64,000 nucleotides of DNA from Streptomyces lichenis (GCF_023218175.1 NZ_JALPTH010000002.1:62001-126000); one strand, 5' to 3'. Positions 24,599 to 32,574 are shown, counted from the stretch's first letter. Program-made: numbers and translations. Notes: generated by a model from the sequence alone, not told the origin.

Positions 24599-25635
24599 GA
24601 CGACCCGGCCCCCGCGGCGGGACCCGTGGGCCCGGTGGGACCCGTGGGCCCGGTGGGACCCGTGGGCCCGGTGGGACCCGTGGGCCCGGTGGGACCCGTG
24701 GGCCCGGTGGGGCCAGTGGGATCGGTGGGACCGGCCGGACCCGTGGGACCGGCCGAACCGGTGGGCCCTGCCCCCTCGTCCGCCCAGCGCGCCGCGAGGG
24801 CCGCCGCCTTCCGCGCCGCCTCGGCCACCGCCCGCGCCCCCTCCACCGAACCACCGCTCCCGGCGGCCTGGGCGGCCGCGTACCCGACCAGAAAGGTGGT
24901 CAGCGGCGCGGCCGGGCGGGCGACCCCATGCGCGGCGTCCCGTGCCAAATCCAGCAGCACGTTGGTATCCACGTCCAGTTCGACACCGAGCTCGGCCTTG
25001 ACCGCGGCGATCCATTCATCCAACACGTGCCCATGCTCCCTGATCCGCGAGCGGGCGGCCGCGATGTCCTCCCAGGTGTCGCAGTCGAACGAAGCACCCT
25101 CCAACGACGTTCCCGGCCCGCTCCCGATCCGGCGCAGCACCAGCTCGTCCATCAGCAGCCGCAGCGGCAACCCCGGCAGGGTGCCGTGCTCGGCGGCCAG
25201 CAACGCGATCTCCCGCCGCAACGGCTCCGTCCGGTACGCGGCGGTCAGCGGCTGGTCCCGCCCACCCGCGTCCACCGCCAGCACACCCTCCACACCCTCG
25301 TCCGCCCCCAGCGCACCCACCAGAACCTCCACGGCCGCTTCCCCGAGGAAGGGCAGATCACCACCGAGCACCACCACCGTCTCGGCCTCGACCAACCGGA
25401 GCCCTGCCGACAGCGCCGCCAGCGGTCCACCGCCGGGCGGCTCCTCCCGCACCCACCGGACCGGCCGTACGGTGGGCCGGCGCCCTCCCACGACCACGGT
25501 CCGCCCCGCCCCCCGGCAGGCGTCGAGCACCCGGTCCAGCAACGGGCGGCCCCCCACGGTCACGGCGGGCTTGTCCACGCCCCCCAGTCGCCTGGCCGCG
25601 CCCCCGGCGAGCACCACCGCATCAAATCGGCTCAC
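24595..25635 (-). CDS. mobA: MobA-like nucleotidyltransferase fused to DUF6457 and a Gly-Pro-Thr tail
   Basis: This 346-residue protein has three parts. Residues 1-200 are a molybdenum cofactor guanylyltransferase domain: [18 protein letters not shown] (nucleotide loop), VVLGGDLPF (metal Asp) and [10 protein letters not shown]. Residues about 205-285 are a helical DUF6457-type domain ([20 protein letters not shown]...). Residues about 290-340 are a collagen-like run of Gly-Pro-Thr triplets with one Gly-to-Asp break. GTG 25635 starts two residues before the nucleotidyltransferase strand. It is followed by moeA with a 4-base overlap, so it supports the molybdenum cofactor pathway. The tail is unexpected for a cytoplasmic enzyme. 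Confidence 0.9.
   Translation of the reverse strand: MSRFDAVVLAGGAARRLGGVDKPAVTVGGRPLLDRVLDACRGAGRTVVVGGRRPTVRPVRWVREEPPGGGPLAALSAGLRLVEAETVVVLGGDLPFLGEAAVEVLVGALGADEGVEGVLAVDAGGRDQPLTAAYRTEPLRREIALLAAEHGTLPGLPLRLLMDELVLRRIGSGPGTSLEGASFDCDTWEDIAAARSRIREHGHVLDEWIAAVKAELGVELDVDTNVLLDLARDAAHGVARPAAPLTTFLVGYAAAQAAGSGGSVEGARAVAEAARKAAALAARWADEGAGPTGSAGPTGPAGPTDPTGPTGPTGPTGPTGPTGPTGPTGPTGPTGPTGPAAGAGSS
24619..24768 (-). repeat. Tandem repeat encoding a Gly-Pro-Thr collagen-like tail
   Basis: An 18-bp unit GACCCGTGGGCCCGGTGG (plus-strand reading) repeats exactly five times at 24621-24710, and decayed copies continue to 24768. In the mobA frame each unit codes for two Gly-Pro-Thr triplets. The exact copies suggest replication slippage and variable length between strains. 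Confidence 0.92.
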
Positions 25636-25877
25636 CCACCCAGTATCCCGAGCGGTCCCCCACCCCCGAACCCCGGGTCCGGCCCCACCCAGGGTGGCAG
25701 GCGATTGCCCCGCCGAAGGCGGCAGGCAAGGTGCCCCGCCAAGTAGGGGTGGGCAATGTGCCCTGCCAAAGGGGGTAGGCAAGACCCCGCACCGCTGTCC
25801 CCGGATATCGCCCCGCTCGACACCGCGAGCCCACCCGACACCACAAGCCCGACCGACACTACGAGGAGGTGCCCGCC

Positions 25878-26441
25878 ATGCGGAAGTGGCTGCTGCTGGC
25901 CGCGGCGATCGGCCTGGAGGTGACCGCCACGCTCTCCCTGCGCGCGGCCCTCGACCAGCCCGCCTGGTACGCCCTGGTCGCGGCCGGCTATGTCGGCGCC
26001 TTTGTCATGCTCGGCATGGTGCTGCGGGCCGGGCTGGGCCTCGGTGTCGCCTACGGCATCTGGGGCGCCTCCGGGGTCGCCCTCACCGCGCTGCTGGCGA
26101 CCGCCCTCTACGGCGACCCGCTGACCGGCACCATGGGCGTGGGCATCGTCCTGGTCATCGGCGGCGTGCTCTGCGTGGAGCTCGGCTCCCAGGCCGCCCA
26201 ACACCGCCCGGACACACCCCACGCCCAGCGAGACGACGCCCAGCGAGACGACGCCCAGCGAGGCGACGCCCGGCGAGACGGCGGCCGACGCGGGGGCCGA
26301 CAGGGCAACACCGGACAGGGCGGGGACCGACAGGGCAGCACCGGGCGAGGCGGCGGCCGACAGGGCAGCGCCGGCCGACGGAGCGGCACCGGGCAGGGCG
26401 GGGGCCGACGCGGCAGTGCCGGGCGAGGAGGTGCCGCATGA
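25878..26441 (+). CDS. SMR-family efflux subunit with a long Arg/Gly-rich tail (pair subunit 1)
   Basis: Residues 1-105 form a four-span small multidrug resistance protein with the essential membrane Glu in the first span ([16 protein letters not shown]) and the [16 protein letters not shown] third-fourth span region. Residues about 106-187 are a hydrophilic tail with four AQRDD-type repeats, then GRQGS/GQGGDR repeats; SMR proteins normally stop near 105-110. ATG 25878 has AGGAGG 8-9 bases upstream. The stop overlaps the ATG of the second SMR gene (ATGA). Paired SMR genes usually form an obligatory heterodimer exporting cations or guanidine-like compounds. The tail could give the pair a fixed topology. 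Confidence 0.88.
   Translation: MRKWLLLAAAIGLEVTATLSLRAALDQPAWYALVAAGYVGAFVMLGMVLRAGLGLGVAYGIWGASGVALTALLATALYGDPLTGTMGVGIVLVIGGVLCVELGSQAAQHRPDTPHAQRDDAQRDDAQRGDARRDGGRRGGRQGNTGQGGDRQGSTGRGGGRQGSAGRRSGTGQGGGRRGSAGRGGAA
26223..26282 (+). repeat. 15-bp tandem repeat in the SMR tail, four copies
   Basis: GCCCAGCGAGACGAC repeats at 26223 and 26238, with slightly changed copies at 26253 and 26268. It encodes AQRDD-like pentapeptides at the start of the hydrophilic tail. Confidence 0.85.
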
Positions 26442-26764
26442 CCTGGGTCTTTCTCGTGGGCGCCATCCTCAGCGAGGTGGGCGCCACCCTGTCGCTGCGG
26501 ATGGCCTCCCAGCCGGGCGGCGCGCGGACGTGGTTCCTCGCCGTCGGCACCGGCTATCTGTTCGCCTTCGCCCTGCTCACCCTGGCCCTGGCCGAGGGGC
26601 TCGCCATCGGGGTGGCCTACGGGATCTGGGCCGCCGTCGGGGTGGCGCTCACCGCGCTGGCCTCACGGCTGCTGTTCCGCGAACCCCTGACCAAGGTGAT
26701 GGGCCTCGGCATGGTGCTGATCGTCGCGGGCGTCCTGTTCATCGAACTCGGCGCCGCGCACTGA
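26438..26764 (+). CDS. SMR-family efflux subunit (pair subunit 2)
   Basis: This 108-residue four-span protein is of standard SMR length. The first span carries Glu in LSEVGATLSLRMA, and the third-fourth spans have VAYGIWAAVGVALTALAS and MGLGMVLIVAGVLFIEL. ATG 26438 overlaps the stop of the first subunit, with GAGGAGGTG as ribosome site inside the upstream gene. It lacks the hydrophilic tail of its partner. Its loops carry fewer basic residues than the tailed partner, which fits an antiparallel heterodimer. Substrate unknown. Confidence 0.9.
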   Translation: MTWVFLVGAILSEVGATLSLRMASQPGGARTWFLAVGTGYLFAFALLTLALAEGLAIGVAYGIWAAVGVALTALASRLLFREPLTKVMGLGMVLIVAGVLFIELGAAH

Positions 26765-27124
26765 GGCCGACATCCGCCTTGACCACTTGACCACCGACAC
26801 CCGCCTCGACCACCTGACCAGACGACGCCGCCGACCACCGCGATCGACCAGTGGGGGCTTCCGTGCTCCCGCCGTGCGGTCCTGCCTGCCGTGCTCCCGC
26901 CCCCTGCGCCCCCTTCCCTTTTGGGCAACGAAGAACGGAGCGCGATCGTGCCGTGATGGCGAGAGTTCGCCACGCCCGTCGCCGGGGCCAGGGCCGGGCG
27001 GGAGCGGCAAACGGGGCAGGCGGGAAGGCGGGAGCGGCGACGGGGGCAGGAGCGAAGGCGGGAGAGGCGTCGGCCGTCCACCGCCCCGTGGGGCCGCCGG
27101 CCGACTGCCGCTCCAGGGGCACGG
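26765..27124. other. Intergenic region between SMR pair and bkd operon 2
   Basis: No gene is supported in 360 bases between two convergent units. There are two imperfect copies of a GACCACTTGACCA-like sequence near 26778-26820 and a GGCGGGAGCGGC-type run near 26997-27065. No convincing single terminator stem was found. Confidence 0.45.
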
Positions 27125-28594
27125 TCACAGGGTGCGGAGGAGCACCGCCGGCTGCTCGACGCAGTCGGCCACGTAGCGCAGGAAGCCGCCCGCCGTACCG
27201 CCGTCGCACACCCGGTGGTCGAAGGTCAGCGACAGCTGCACGACCTGGCGGACCGCCAGCTCGCCCTGGTGCACCCAGGGCTTGGGGATGATCCGTCCCA
27301 CGCCCAGCATGGCGGCCTCGGGGTGGTTGATGATCGGGGTGGAGCCGTCCACGCCGAAGACGCCGTAGTTGTTGAGGGTGAAGGTGCCACCGGTCAGGTC
27401 CGCCGGGGTCAGCGCCCCCTTCCGGGCCACCTCGGTGAGCCGGGCGAACTCGGCGGTCAGGGACTCCGCGGTGCGCCCGTGCGCGTCGCGGACGACCGGT
27501 ACGACCAGTCCCCGATCGGTCTGGGCGGCGAAGCCGAGGTGCACCCCGGGGAGCCGGACGATCTCCCGGGCGGCGGTGTCCACGGTGGAGTTCAGCTCGG
27601 GGAAGCGGGCCAGCGCGGCGGTGCAGATCCGGGCGAGCAGGGCCAGCAGCGACACCTTCGGTCCGCCCGCCGCATTCATCGCGGTCCGCGCGGCCATCAG
27701 CTCGGTCGCGTCGGCGTCCACCCAGCAGGTGGCGTCGGGGATCTCCTGGCGGCTGCGGGACAGCTTGGCCGCCACCGCGCCGCGCACGCCACGCAGGGGG
27801 ACGCGTTCGCCGGCGGGGGAGGGCGCGACCACCAGGGCGGGGGCGGGGGAGGGTTGGGCAGGGGACGGTTCGGTGAAGGACGGTTCGGCGGTCGGTGTCG
27901 CCTCGGCCGTGATCGCACGCTCCACGTCGGCGCGGAGGATCAGCCCGTCCCGCCCCGAGCCGGCCACCCGGCGCAGGTCGACGCCCTTGTCCCGGGCCAG
28001 CTTCCGCACCAGCGGGGAGATCACCGCGACCGGGCCGTCGGGGACCGGGACGGACGGTGCCGGAGCGGGGGCCTCCGCAGCCGGACGCAGGGTCTGGGTG
28101 GCCGACGGGGCCGAGAAAGCCGGAGAGGCCGACGGGGTCAAGGGGGCCGAGGGGGTCGACGGGGTCGGGGTGGTGGCGCTGCCGTTGACGGTGGCGGGGG
28201 CCGGGAGTGCGGGGTCATCGCGGCGTATCCGGCGGCGACGGGCGGCGGGGGCGGTGGTGCCGTAGCCGACCAGGACGTTGCCCGAGCCCTCGGCCTCGCC
28301 GCTCTCAGGGGCGGGCGCGGGGGCCTCCGGGGCCGCACCGGGCTCCGTCGCGCCGACGGCGACCGTGATCAGCGGGGCGCCGACCGGCAGCTCCTCGCCC
28401 TCGGCCCCGTACCGCGCGGTGACCACACCCCCGTACGGGCAGGGCACCTCCACCATCGCCTTGGCCGTCTCGACCTCCACCACGGGCTGGTCGATGGCGA
28501 CCACGTCGCCGACCTCCACCAGCCAGCGGACGATCTCCGCCTCGGTCAGCCCCTCACCGAGGTCCGGCAGCTTGAACTCCAGCACCCGGGCCAT
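27125..28594 (-). CDS. bkdC2: Branched-chain keto-acid dehydrogenase E2, set 2
   Basis: This 489-residue E2 is homologous to the set 1 protein but divergent. The lipoyl domain (about 3-80) has modified Lys45 in VETAKAM. A long Ala/Pro/Ser/Thr-rich linker holds several TPSxPSAP-like repeats (about 115-195). The binding domain (about 200-240) has PLVRKLARDKGVDLRRV. The catalytic domain ends with FDHRVCDGG, where Cys replaces the Leu-Val of DHRLVDG. ATG 28594 shares one base with the E1 beta stop (TGATG), so it is translationally coupled. An in-frame GTG at 28612 lies inside the E1 beta gene. It is the last gene of operon 2. Confidence 0.93.
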   Translation of the reverse strand: MARVLEFKLPDLGEGLTEAEIVRWLVEVGDVVAIDQPVVEVETAKAMVEVPCPYGGVVTARYGAEGEELPVGAPLITVAVGATEPGAAPEAPAPAPESGEAEGSGNVLVGYGTTAPAARRRRIRRDDPALPAPATVNGSATTPTPSTPSAPLTPSASPAFSAPSATQTLRPAAEAPAPAPSVPVPDGPVAVISPLVRKLARDKGVDLRRVAGSGRDGLILRADVERAITAEATPTAEPSFTEPSPAQPSPAPALVVAPSPAGERVPLRGVRGAVAAKLSRSRQEIPDATCWVDADATELMAARTAMNAAGGPKVSLLALLARICTAALARFPELNSTVDTAAREIVRLPGVHLGFAAQTDRGLVVPVVRDAHGRTAESLTAEFARLTEVARKGALTPADLTGGTFTLNNYGVFGVDGSTPIINHPEAAMLGVGRIIPKPWVHQGELAVRQVVQLSLTFDHRVCDGGTAGGFLRYVADCVEQPAVLLRTL

Positions 28595-29649
28595 CAGCTT
28601 CCCGCCTCCCACTGCAGTCGGGCGACCGCGTCCAGCACCCGGTCCACGCCGGGCAGATGGTGCCGTTCCAGCATCGGCGGCGGGTAGGGGATGTCGAAGC
28701 CCGCGACCCGCAGCACCGGGGCCTCCAGATGGTGGAAGCAGCGCTCGGTGACCCGGGCGGCGATCTCCCCGCCGGGCCCGCCGAAGCCGGACGACTCGTG
28801 GACCACGACCGCGCGCCCGGTGCGCCGTACCGAGGCGCAGACCGTCTCGTCGTCGAAGGGCACCAGCGAGCGCAGGTCCACCACCTCCAGGTCCCAGCCC
28901 TCCGCCTCGGCGGCCTCCGCGGCCTCCAGGCAGACCGGCAGGGACGGCCCGTAGGTGATCAGGGTGGCGCTGCGGCCGGTGCGCCGGACCACCGCGCGGC
29001 CGATCGGCGCCACGGCGGCCGGGGCCTCGGGCGACCAGTCGGCCTTGGACCAGTAGAGCCGCTTGGGCTCCAGGAAGACCACCGGGTCGTCGGAGGCGAT
29101 GGCGGCGCGCAGCAGCCCGTAGGCGTCCTCGACCGTCGCGGGCGTGACCACCTGGAGCCCCGGAGTCGCCATGTAGTACGCCTCGGAGGAGTCGCTGTGG
29201 TGCTCGACGCCGCCGATCCCGCCGCCGTAGGGCACCCGCACCACGAGGGGCAGCGGCATGGTGCCGCGGGTGCGGTTGCGCATCTTGGCGACATGGCTGA
29301 GCAGTTGCTCGAAGGCCGGGTAGGCGAAGGCGTCGAACTGCATCTCGACCACCGGGCGCAGCCCGTACATCGCCATGCCGACGGCGGTGCCGAGGATGCC
29401 GGCCTCGGCGAGCGGGGTGTCCGTGCAGCGGTCCTCGCCGAACTCCTTGGCCAGCCCGTCGGTCACCCGGAACACTCCGCCGAGGGTGCCGACGTCCTCG
29501 CCGAGCACATGGACCGCCGGGTCCTCGGCCATCGCGTCGCGCATCGCCCGCTGGAGCGCCTGCGCCATGGTGGCGGGCTTCGCGGGACGCCGCGGCGCGG
29601 CCGTGGCCGCCTCGGTGGAGGCGGTCGGCGCGGTGGACGCGGGGCTCAT
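28594..29649 (-). CDS. bkdB2: Branched-chain keto-acid dehydrogenase E1 beta, set 2
   Basis: This 351-residue beta subunit is like set 1 over its whole length (MAQALQRAMRDAMAEDP, PLAEAGILGTAVGMAM, PYGGGIGGVEHHSDSSE). It has about 27 extra Ala/Thr/Pro-rich residues at the N-terminus. An internal ATG at residue 28 would give the standard length, but ATG 29649 overlaps the E1 alpha stop (ATGA), which argues for the longer form. It acts with E1 alpha and E2 of the same operon. Confidence 0.94.
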   Translation of the reverse strand: MSPASTAPTASTEAATAAPRRPAKPATMAQALQRAMRDAMAEDPAVHVLGEDVGTLGGVFRVTDGLAKEFGEDRCTDTPLAEAGILGTAVGMAMYGLRPVVEMQFDAFAYPAFEQLLSHVAKMRNRTRGTMPLPLVVRVPYGGGIGGVEHHSDSSEAYYMATPGLQVVTPATVEDAYGLLRAAIASDDPVVFLEPKRLYWSKADWSPEAPAAVAPIGRAVVRRTGRSATLITYGPSLPVCLEAAEAAEAEGWDLEVVDLRSLVPFDDETVCASVRRTGRAVVVHESSGFGGPGGEIAARVTERCFHHLEAPVLRVAGFDIPYPPPMLERHHLPGVDRVLDAVARLQWEAGS

Positions 29650-30782
29650 CGGGGGTCCTCCTCGGCGTCCAGCTCGGCGCGCAGCTGTGCGGCCTGCTCC
29701 AGCAGCTGGGGGGTGGGCTCGGTGTAGACGTGCCGGAACAGCTCCATCGGATCCAGCTCCGGGTCGGCGTTCATCCGGTCGCGCAGCCGGGCCGCCATCG
29801 TCTCGGCCTGCTCGGCGGTCTCGCGGACCCCCTCCTCGTCCAGCAGTCCGCGGCCGGTCAGCTCACGCTCCAGCAGCTGCACCGGGTCGTGCTCGCGCCA
29901 GGCCGCGACCTCGCCGTCGCCCCGGTAGCGGGTGGCGTCGTCGGCGTTGGTGTGGGCCTCGATGCGGTAGGTCACGGCCTCCACCAGCGTGGGGCCGCCG
30001 CCGCGCCGGGCGCGGGCCACCGCCTCGGAGAGCACCTGGTGCACGGCGGGCGCGTCGTTGCCGTCGACCAGCCGGCCCGGTATGCCGTAGCCGACGGCCT
30101 TGTGCGCCAGCGAGGGCGCGGCGGTCTGCTTGGCGAGCGGTACGGAGATGGCGAAGCCGTTGTTCTGTACGAGGAAGACGACCGGGGCCTGCCAGACGGC
30201 GGCGAAGTTCAGCGCCTCGTGGAAGTCGCCCTCGCTGGTGCCGCCGTCGCCGACCATGGCGAGCGCCACCACGTCGTCGCCCTTGAGCCGGGCGGCGTGG
30301 GCGAGGCCGACCGCGTGCGGCAGCTGGGTGGCGAGCGGGGTGGACAGCGGTGCGATACGGCGTTCCCGCGGGTCGTAGCCGGTGTGCCAGTCGCCGCGCA
30401 GCAGGGTCAGCGCCTCGGCCGGGTCGAGACCGCGGGCCACGCAGGCGAGGGTGTCGCGGTACGAGGGGAAGAGCCAGTCACGCTCTTCGAGGACCAGGGC
30501 GGCGGCGACCTCGCAGGCCTCCTGGCCGGTGCTGGAGGGGTAGACCGCCAGCCGGCCCTGCTTGGTCAGGGCGGTGGCCTGCGCGTTGTACCGGCGGCCG
30601 CGGACCAGCTCGGCGTAGAGCCTGCGCAGCAGCTCGGGGGCGAAGCCGTCGGCCGTGTCCGTGCCGAGCACCCGGTACGGCTCGGCGTCCGGGAGCAGCG
30701 GTGCGGGGTCGGTGCGCGGCTTCCACTCCGGCGGCGGGGCGGGCCGGTACGCGGCGGCACCGGGAAGCTCCTGGACCGTCAT
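29646..30782 (-). CDS. bkdA2: Branched-chain keto-acid dehydrogenase E1 alpha, set 2
   Basis: This 378-residue alpha subunit has the thiamine-diphosphate motif GDGGTSEGDFHEALNF and the following NNGFAIS. ATG 30782 was chosen because GAGGAGG lies about 7 bases upstream; the open frame extends 15 codons further without a ribosome site. It is the first gene of operon 2, diverging from bkdR across 199 bases. That gap holds a near-copy of the paa operator at 30867-30880 and three DnaA-box-like sequences. The regulatory input therefore appears richer than for operon 1. Confidence 0.94.
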   Translation of the reverse strand: MTVQELPGAAAYRPAPPPEWKPRTDPAPLLPDAEPYRVLGTDTADGFAPELLRRLYAELVRGRRYNAQATALTKQGRLAVYPSSTGQEACEVAAALVLEERDWLFPSYRDTLACVARGLDPAEALTLLRGDWHTGYDPRERRIAPLSTPLATQLPHAVGLAHAARLKGDDVVALAMVGDGGTSEGDFHEALNFAAVWQAPVVFLVQNNGFAISVPLAKQTAAPSLAHKAVGYGIPGRLVDGNDAPAVHQVLSEAVARARRGGGPTLVEAVTYRIEAHTNADDATRYRGDGEVAAWREHDPVQLLERELTGRGLLDEEGVRETAEQAETMAARLRDRMNADPELDPMELFRHVYTEPTPQLLEQAAQLRAELDAEEDPR

Positions 30783-30866
30783 GACTGCGACCTCCTCGTG
30801 GGAGCGGGCAAAGGACCCCGCGGGCACAAGACCCGAAGGGGGGCACGGCTGTGACGTGCCTCACCT

Positions 30867-30880
30867 ACCGATTGTTCGGT
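30867..30880. promoter_or_regulatory. paa-type operator in the bkd operon 2/bkdR promoter region
   Basis: ACCGA-TTGT-TCGGT has the same perfect 5-bp arms as the two paa operators and differs from them by one base in the spacer (13 of 14). It lies 85 bases before bkdA2 and 102 before bkdR, beside a TAGGTG -10-like hexamer on the bkdA2 strand. Binding by the TetR regulator encoded at 32593-33186 is inferred. Confidence 0.6.
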
Positions 30881-30914
30881 CGTGGCGGCATTTTGGCTAC
30901 AGGCACCGCCACCC

Positions 30915-30963
30915 TGTGGACAAACGGTTCTCCACAGCCTGGGATGGGGCCAGGTCGTCCACA
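30915..30963. other. Cluster of three DnaA boxes upstream of bkdR
   Basis: TGTGGACAA (30915-30923, the reverse of TTGTCCACA), TTCTCCACA (30928-30936) and TCGTCCACA (30955-30963) lie within 49 bases. All three fit the Streptomyces DnaA-box consensus (T/C)(T/C)(A/C/G)TCCACA. The last ends 19 bases before the bkdR ATG. Confidence 0.65.
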
Positions 30964-30981
30964 ACGGAGAGGCGGGGGCGC

Positions 30982-31638
30982 ATGGGAGCTGAACAAATGG
31001 CCGACGGCCGCGAAACGAACGCGACAGGCGCCGTGAACACGGCCGGTGGCGCGAACGCGACAGGCGGGCCGAACACGACCGGAAGCCCGCACCCGACCGG
31101 AAGCCCGAACACGGCCGGCGGCACGAGCGCGAACGGCGGCACGAGCGCGAACGGTGGTGAGCCGCAGCAGCCGGCCGCGCGCCCACTGGACTCGATCGAC
31201 CGCGACATCCTCCGCATACTCCAGACGGACGGCCGCGCCTCGATCCGCTCGGTGGCCGACCGCGTCCATGTCTCCCGCGCCAACGCCTACGCCCGGATCA
31301 ACCGGCTCATCGACGACGGGGTGATCCGCGGCTTCAGCGCCCGGGTCAACCATGAGCGCGCCGGGCAGGGCGCCTCCGCCTACATCACCCTGAAGATCGT
31401 GCAGAACTCCTGGCGCACGGTCCGCGAGCAGCTCCGCGCACTGCCGGGTGCCGCGCACATCGCGCTGGTCAGCGGCGATTTCGACGTACTGCTGCTGGTG
31501 CACACCCCGGACAACCGCACCCTGCGCGAGCTGGTGCTCACCCGGCTCCAGGCCATCCCGGAGGTGCTCTCCACCCGGACCCTGCTGGTCTTCGAGGAGA
31601 CCGACCTCAGCCGCCGGATCTCCCCCGACGAAGCGTGA
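30982..31638 (+). CDS. bkdR: Lrp/AsnC-family regulator, probable BkdR
   Basis: This 218-residue regulator diverges from bkd operon 2. After a disordered N-terminus (about 1-62) made of Asn/Thr/Gly-rich repeats (NTAGG, NATGG, TSANGG-type), the AsnC helix-turn-helix spans about 66-125 (LDSIDRDILRILQTDGRAS; VSRANAYARINRL). The RAM effector domain follows (about 135-208; GDFDVLLLVHTPD). Such proteins respond to amino acids or keto acids, and the location fits control of branched-chain catabolism. ATG 30982 has GGAGAGG 8 bases upstream; ATG 30997, five codons later with GGGAG, is equally good. The repetitive tail is unusual for the family. Confidence 0.88.
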   Translation: MGAEQMADGRETNATGAVNTAGGANATGGPNTTGSPHPTGSPNTAGGTSANGGTSANGGEPQQPAARPLDSIDRDILRILQTDGRASIRSVADRVHVSRANAYARINRLIDDGVIRGFSARVNHERAGQGASAYITLKIVQNSWRTVREQLRALPGAAHIALVSGDFDVLLLVHTPDNRTLRELVLTRLQAIPEVLSTRTLLVFEETDLSRRISPDEA

Positions 31639-31703
31639 ACCGCCCCCGCCACATCCCTCTATGATCCGATGATCATCATCATGACTGCCAGGGGGAGCAG
31701 CCA

Positions 31704-32525
31704 GTGCACCGCAATGCCCGACGACGGCGAGACCGCCGCGGGGACGACCGGGACCGCGTCGGCTGCCTGGGTCTGCTGATCATGCCGCCTGCCTTCCTCG
31801 TGGGCCTCGCCGTCGCCATCCACGCGTCCCGCCACCACGAACGCCCCGACGCCGCCACCGACCCGGTGATCACCTGGATGCAGGTGGCCAGGACCGTGCT
31901 CGGCCTCGCCGCCACCGGTTGGCTGCTGTACACGTATCCACTGCGCGAGGGCGCCGGTGACGTGCTGGAGGACCGACTCGTCGAGGCCCTGGTCAGCGCC
32001 CTGATCCTGGTGGGGGTCACCCCGCTCGCGCTCACCGCGTTCGTGCTGGCGGCCCGGCCCCCTCTGCGCCCCGTCTACCGGCGGCGGCTGGGCGGCCCGC
32101 TGACCTCGCTGGGCGCACTCTTCGCCGGGGCGCTGCTGTACGGCCTGGGACCCATCCTGATGGAACAGGACCAGAACGGTGGTGGCGGTCTCCTGCTCGG
32201 CCTCGCGGCCTCCGTGCTGTTCCTGTCCGGCGGGTTGTTCAGCCTCGCCTCCGCGATCCTCGCGGTGCACCACGCCTTCCGCACGGCCGAGGTGCACGAG
32301 GTGCTGCCGCCCCTGCTCTCACCCGTACTGGTGTGGGCGATGTTCGTCGTGCAGCTCCTGGACAACCCGCCGGTCACCGCGCCGCTGTGGGTGCGGATCA
32401 CCTTCCTGTTCGGTCCGCCGCTGTCGGTGACCGCGCTGGCCGCCTGGGAGCTGCGCCGGCTGCGGGTGCACCACGGACGCACCCTGCGCGGCGCGCTGGG
32501 CCGCGAACCCGCCGTGGCTGTCTAG
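31704..32525 (+). CDS. Membrane protein of unknown function
   Basis: This 273-residue protein is not one I recognise. It starts with a very basic segment (RRRRDRRGDDRDR) and has about six hydrophobic spans, near 20-40, 58-76, 92-112, 128-150, 160-188 and 203-250. No catalytic or binding motif stands out. GTG 31704 is preceded by GGGGGAG at good distance. It lies 65 bases after bkdR on the same strand and may be cotranscribed. It converges on tetR, and between them is a perfect parS palindrome. Confidence 0.7.
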   Translation: MHRNARRRRDRRGDDRDRVGCLGLLIMPPAFLVGLAVAIHASRHHERPDAATDPVITWMQVARTVLGLAATGWLLYTYPLREGAGDVLEDRLVEALVSALILVGVTPLALTAFVLAARPPLRPVYRRRLGGPLTSLGALFAGALLYGLGPILMEQDQNGGGGLLLGLAASVLFLSGGLFSLASAILAVHHAFRTAEVHEVLPPLLSPVLVWAMFVVQLLDNPPVTAPLWVRITFLFGPPLSVTALAAWELRRLRVHHGRTLRGALGREPAVAV

Positions 32526-32548
32526 AGGCACGCCGTCGGCTTCGGCCC

Positions 32549-32574
32549 GGGTGTGTTTCACGTGAAACACACCC
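32549..32574. other. parS site inside a 26-bp perfect palindrome
   Basis: GTTTCACGTGAAAC (32555-32568) is extended by GGGTGT/ACACCC to 13-bp perfect arms. It lies between the convergent membrane-protein and tetR genes, 24 and 19 bases from the two stop codons. A hairpin of this stem could also end transcription on both strands. Confidence 0.92.

Noticed and set aside
24621..24710. 18-bp repeats as a possible CRISPR array
   Set aside because: The units are directly abutting with no spacers and keep the reading frame of mobA. There are no cas genes in the window.
24599..25015. Upstream extension of moeA through the Gly-Pro-Thr repeat (SHRAHG-like repeats)
   Set aside because: This is the mobA tail read in another frame. 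The GTGA overlap at 24595-24598 gives a normal coupled start for moeA.
26787..27291. Plus-strand frames between the SMR pair and bkd operon 2
   Set aside because: They run into the antisense of the E2 gene, have Arg/Gly-rich shadow composition and no start signals.
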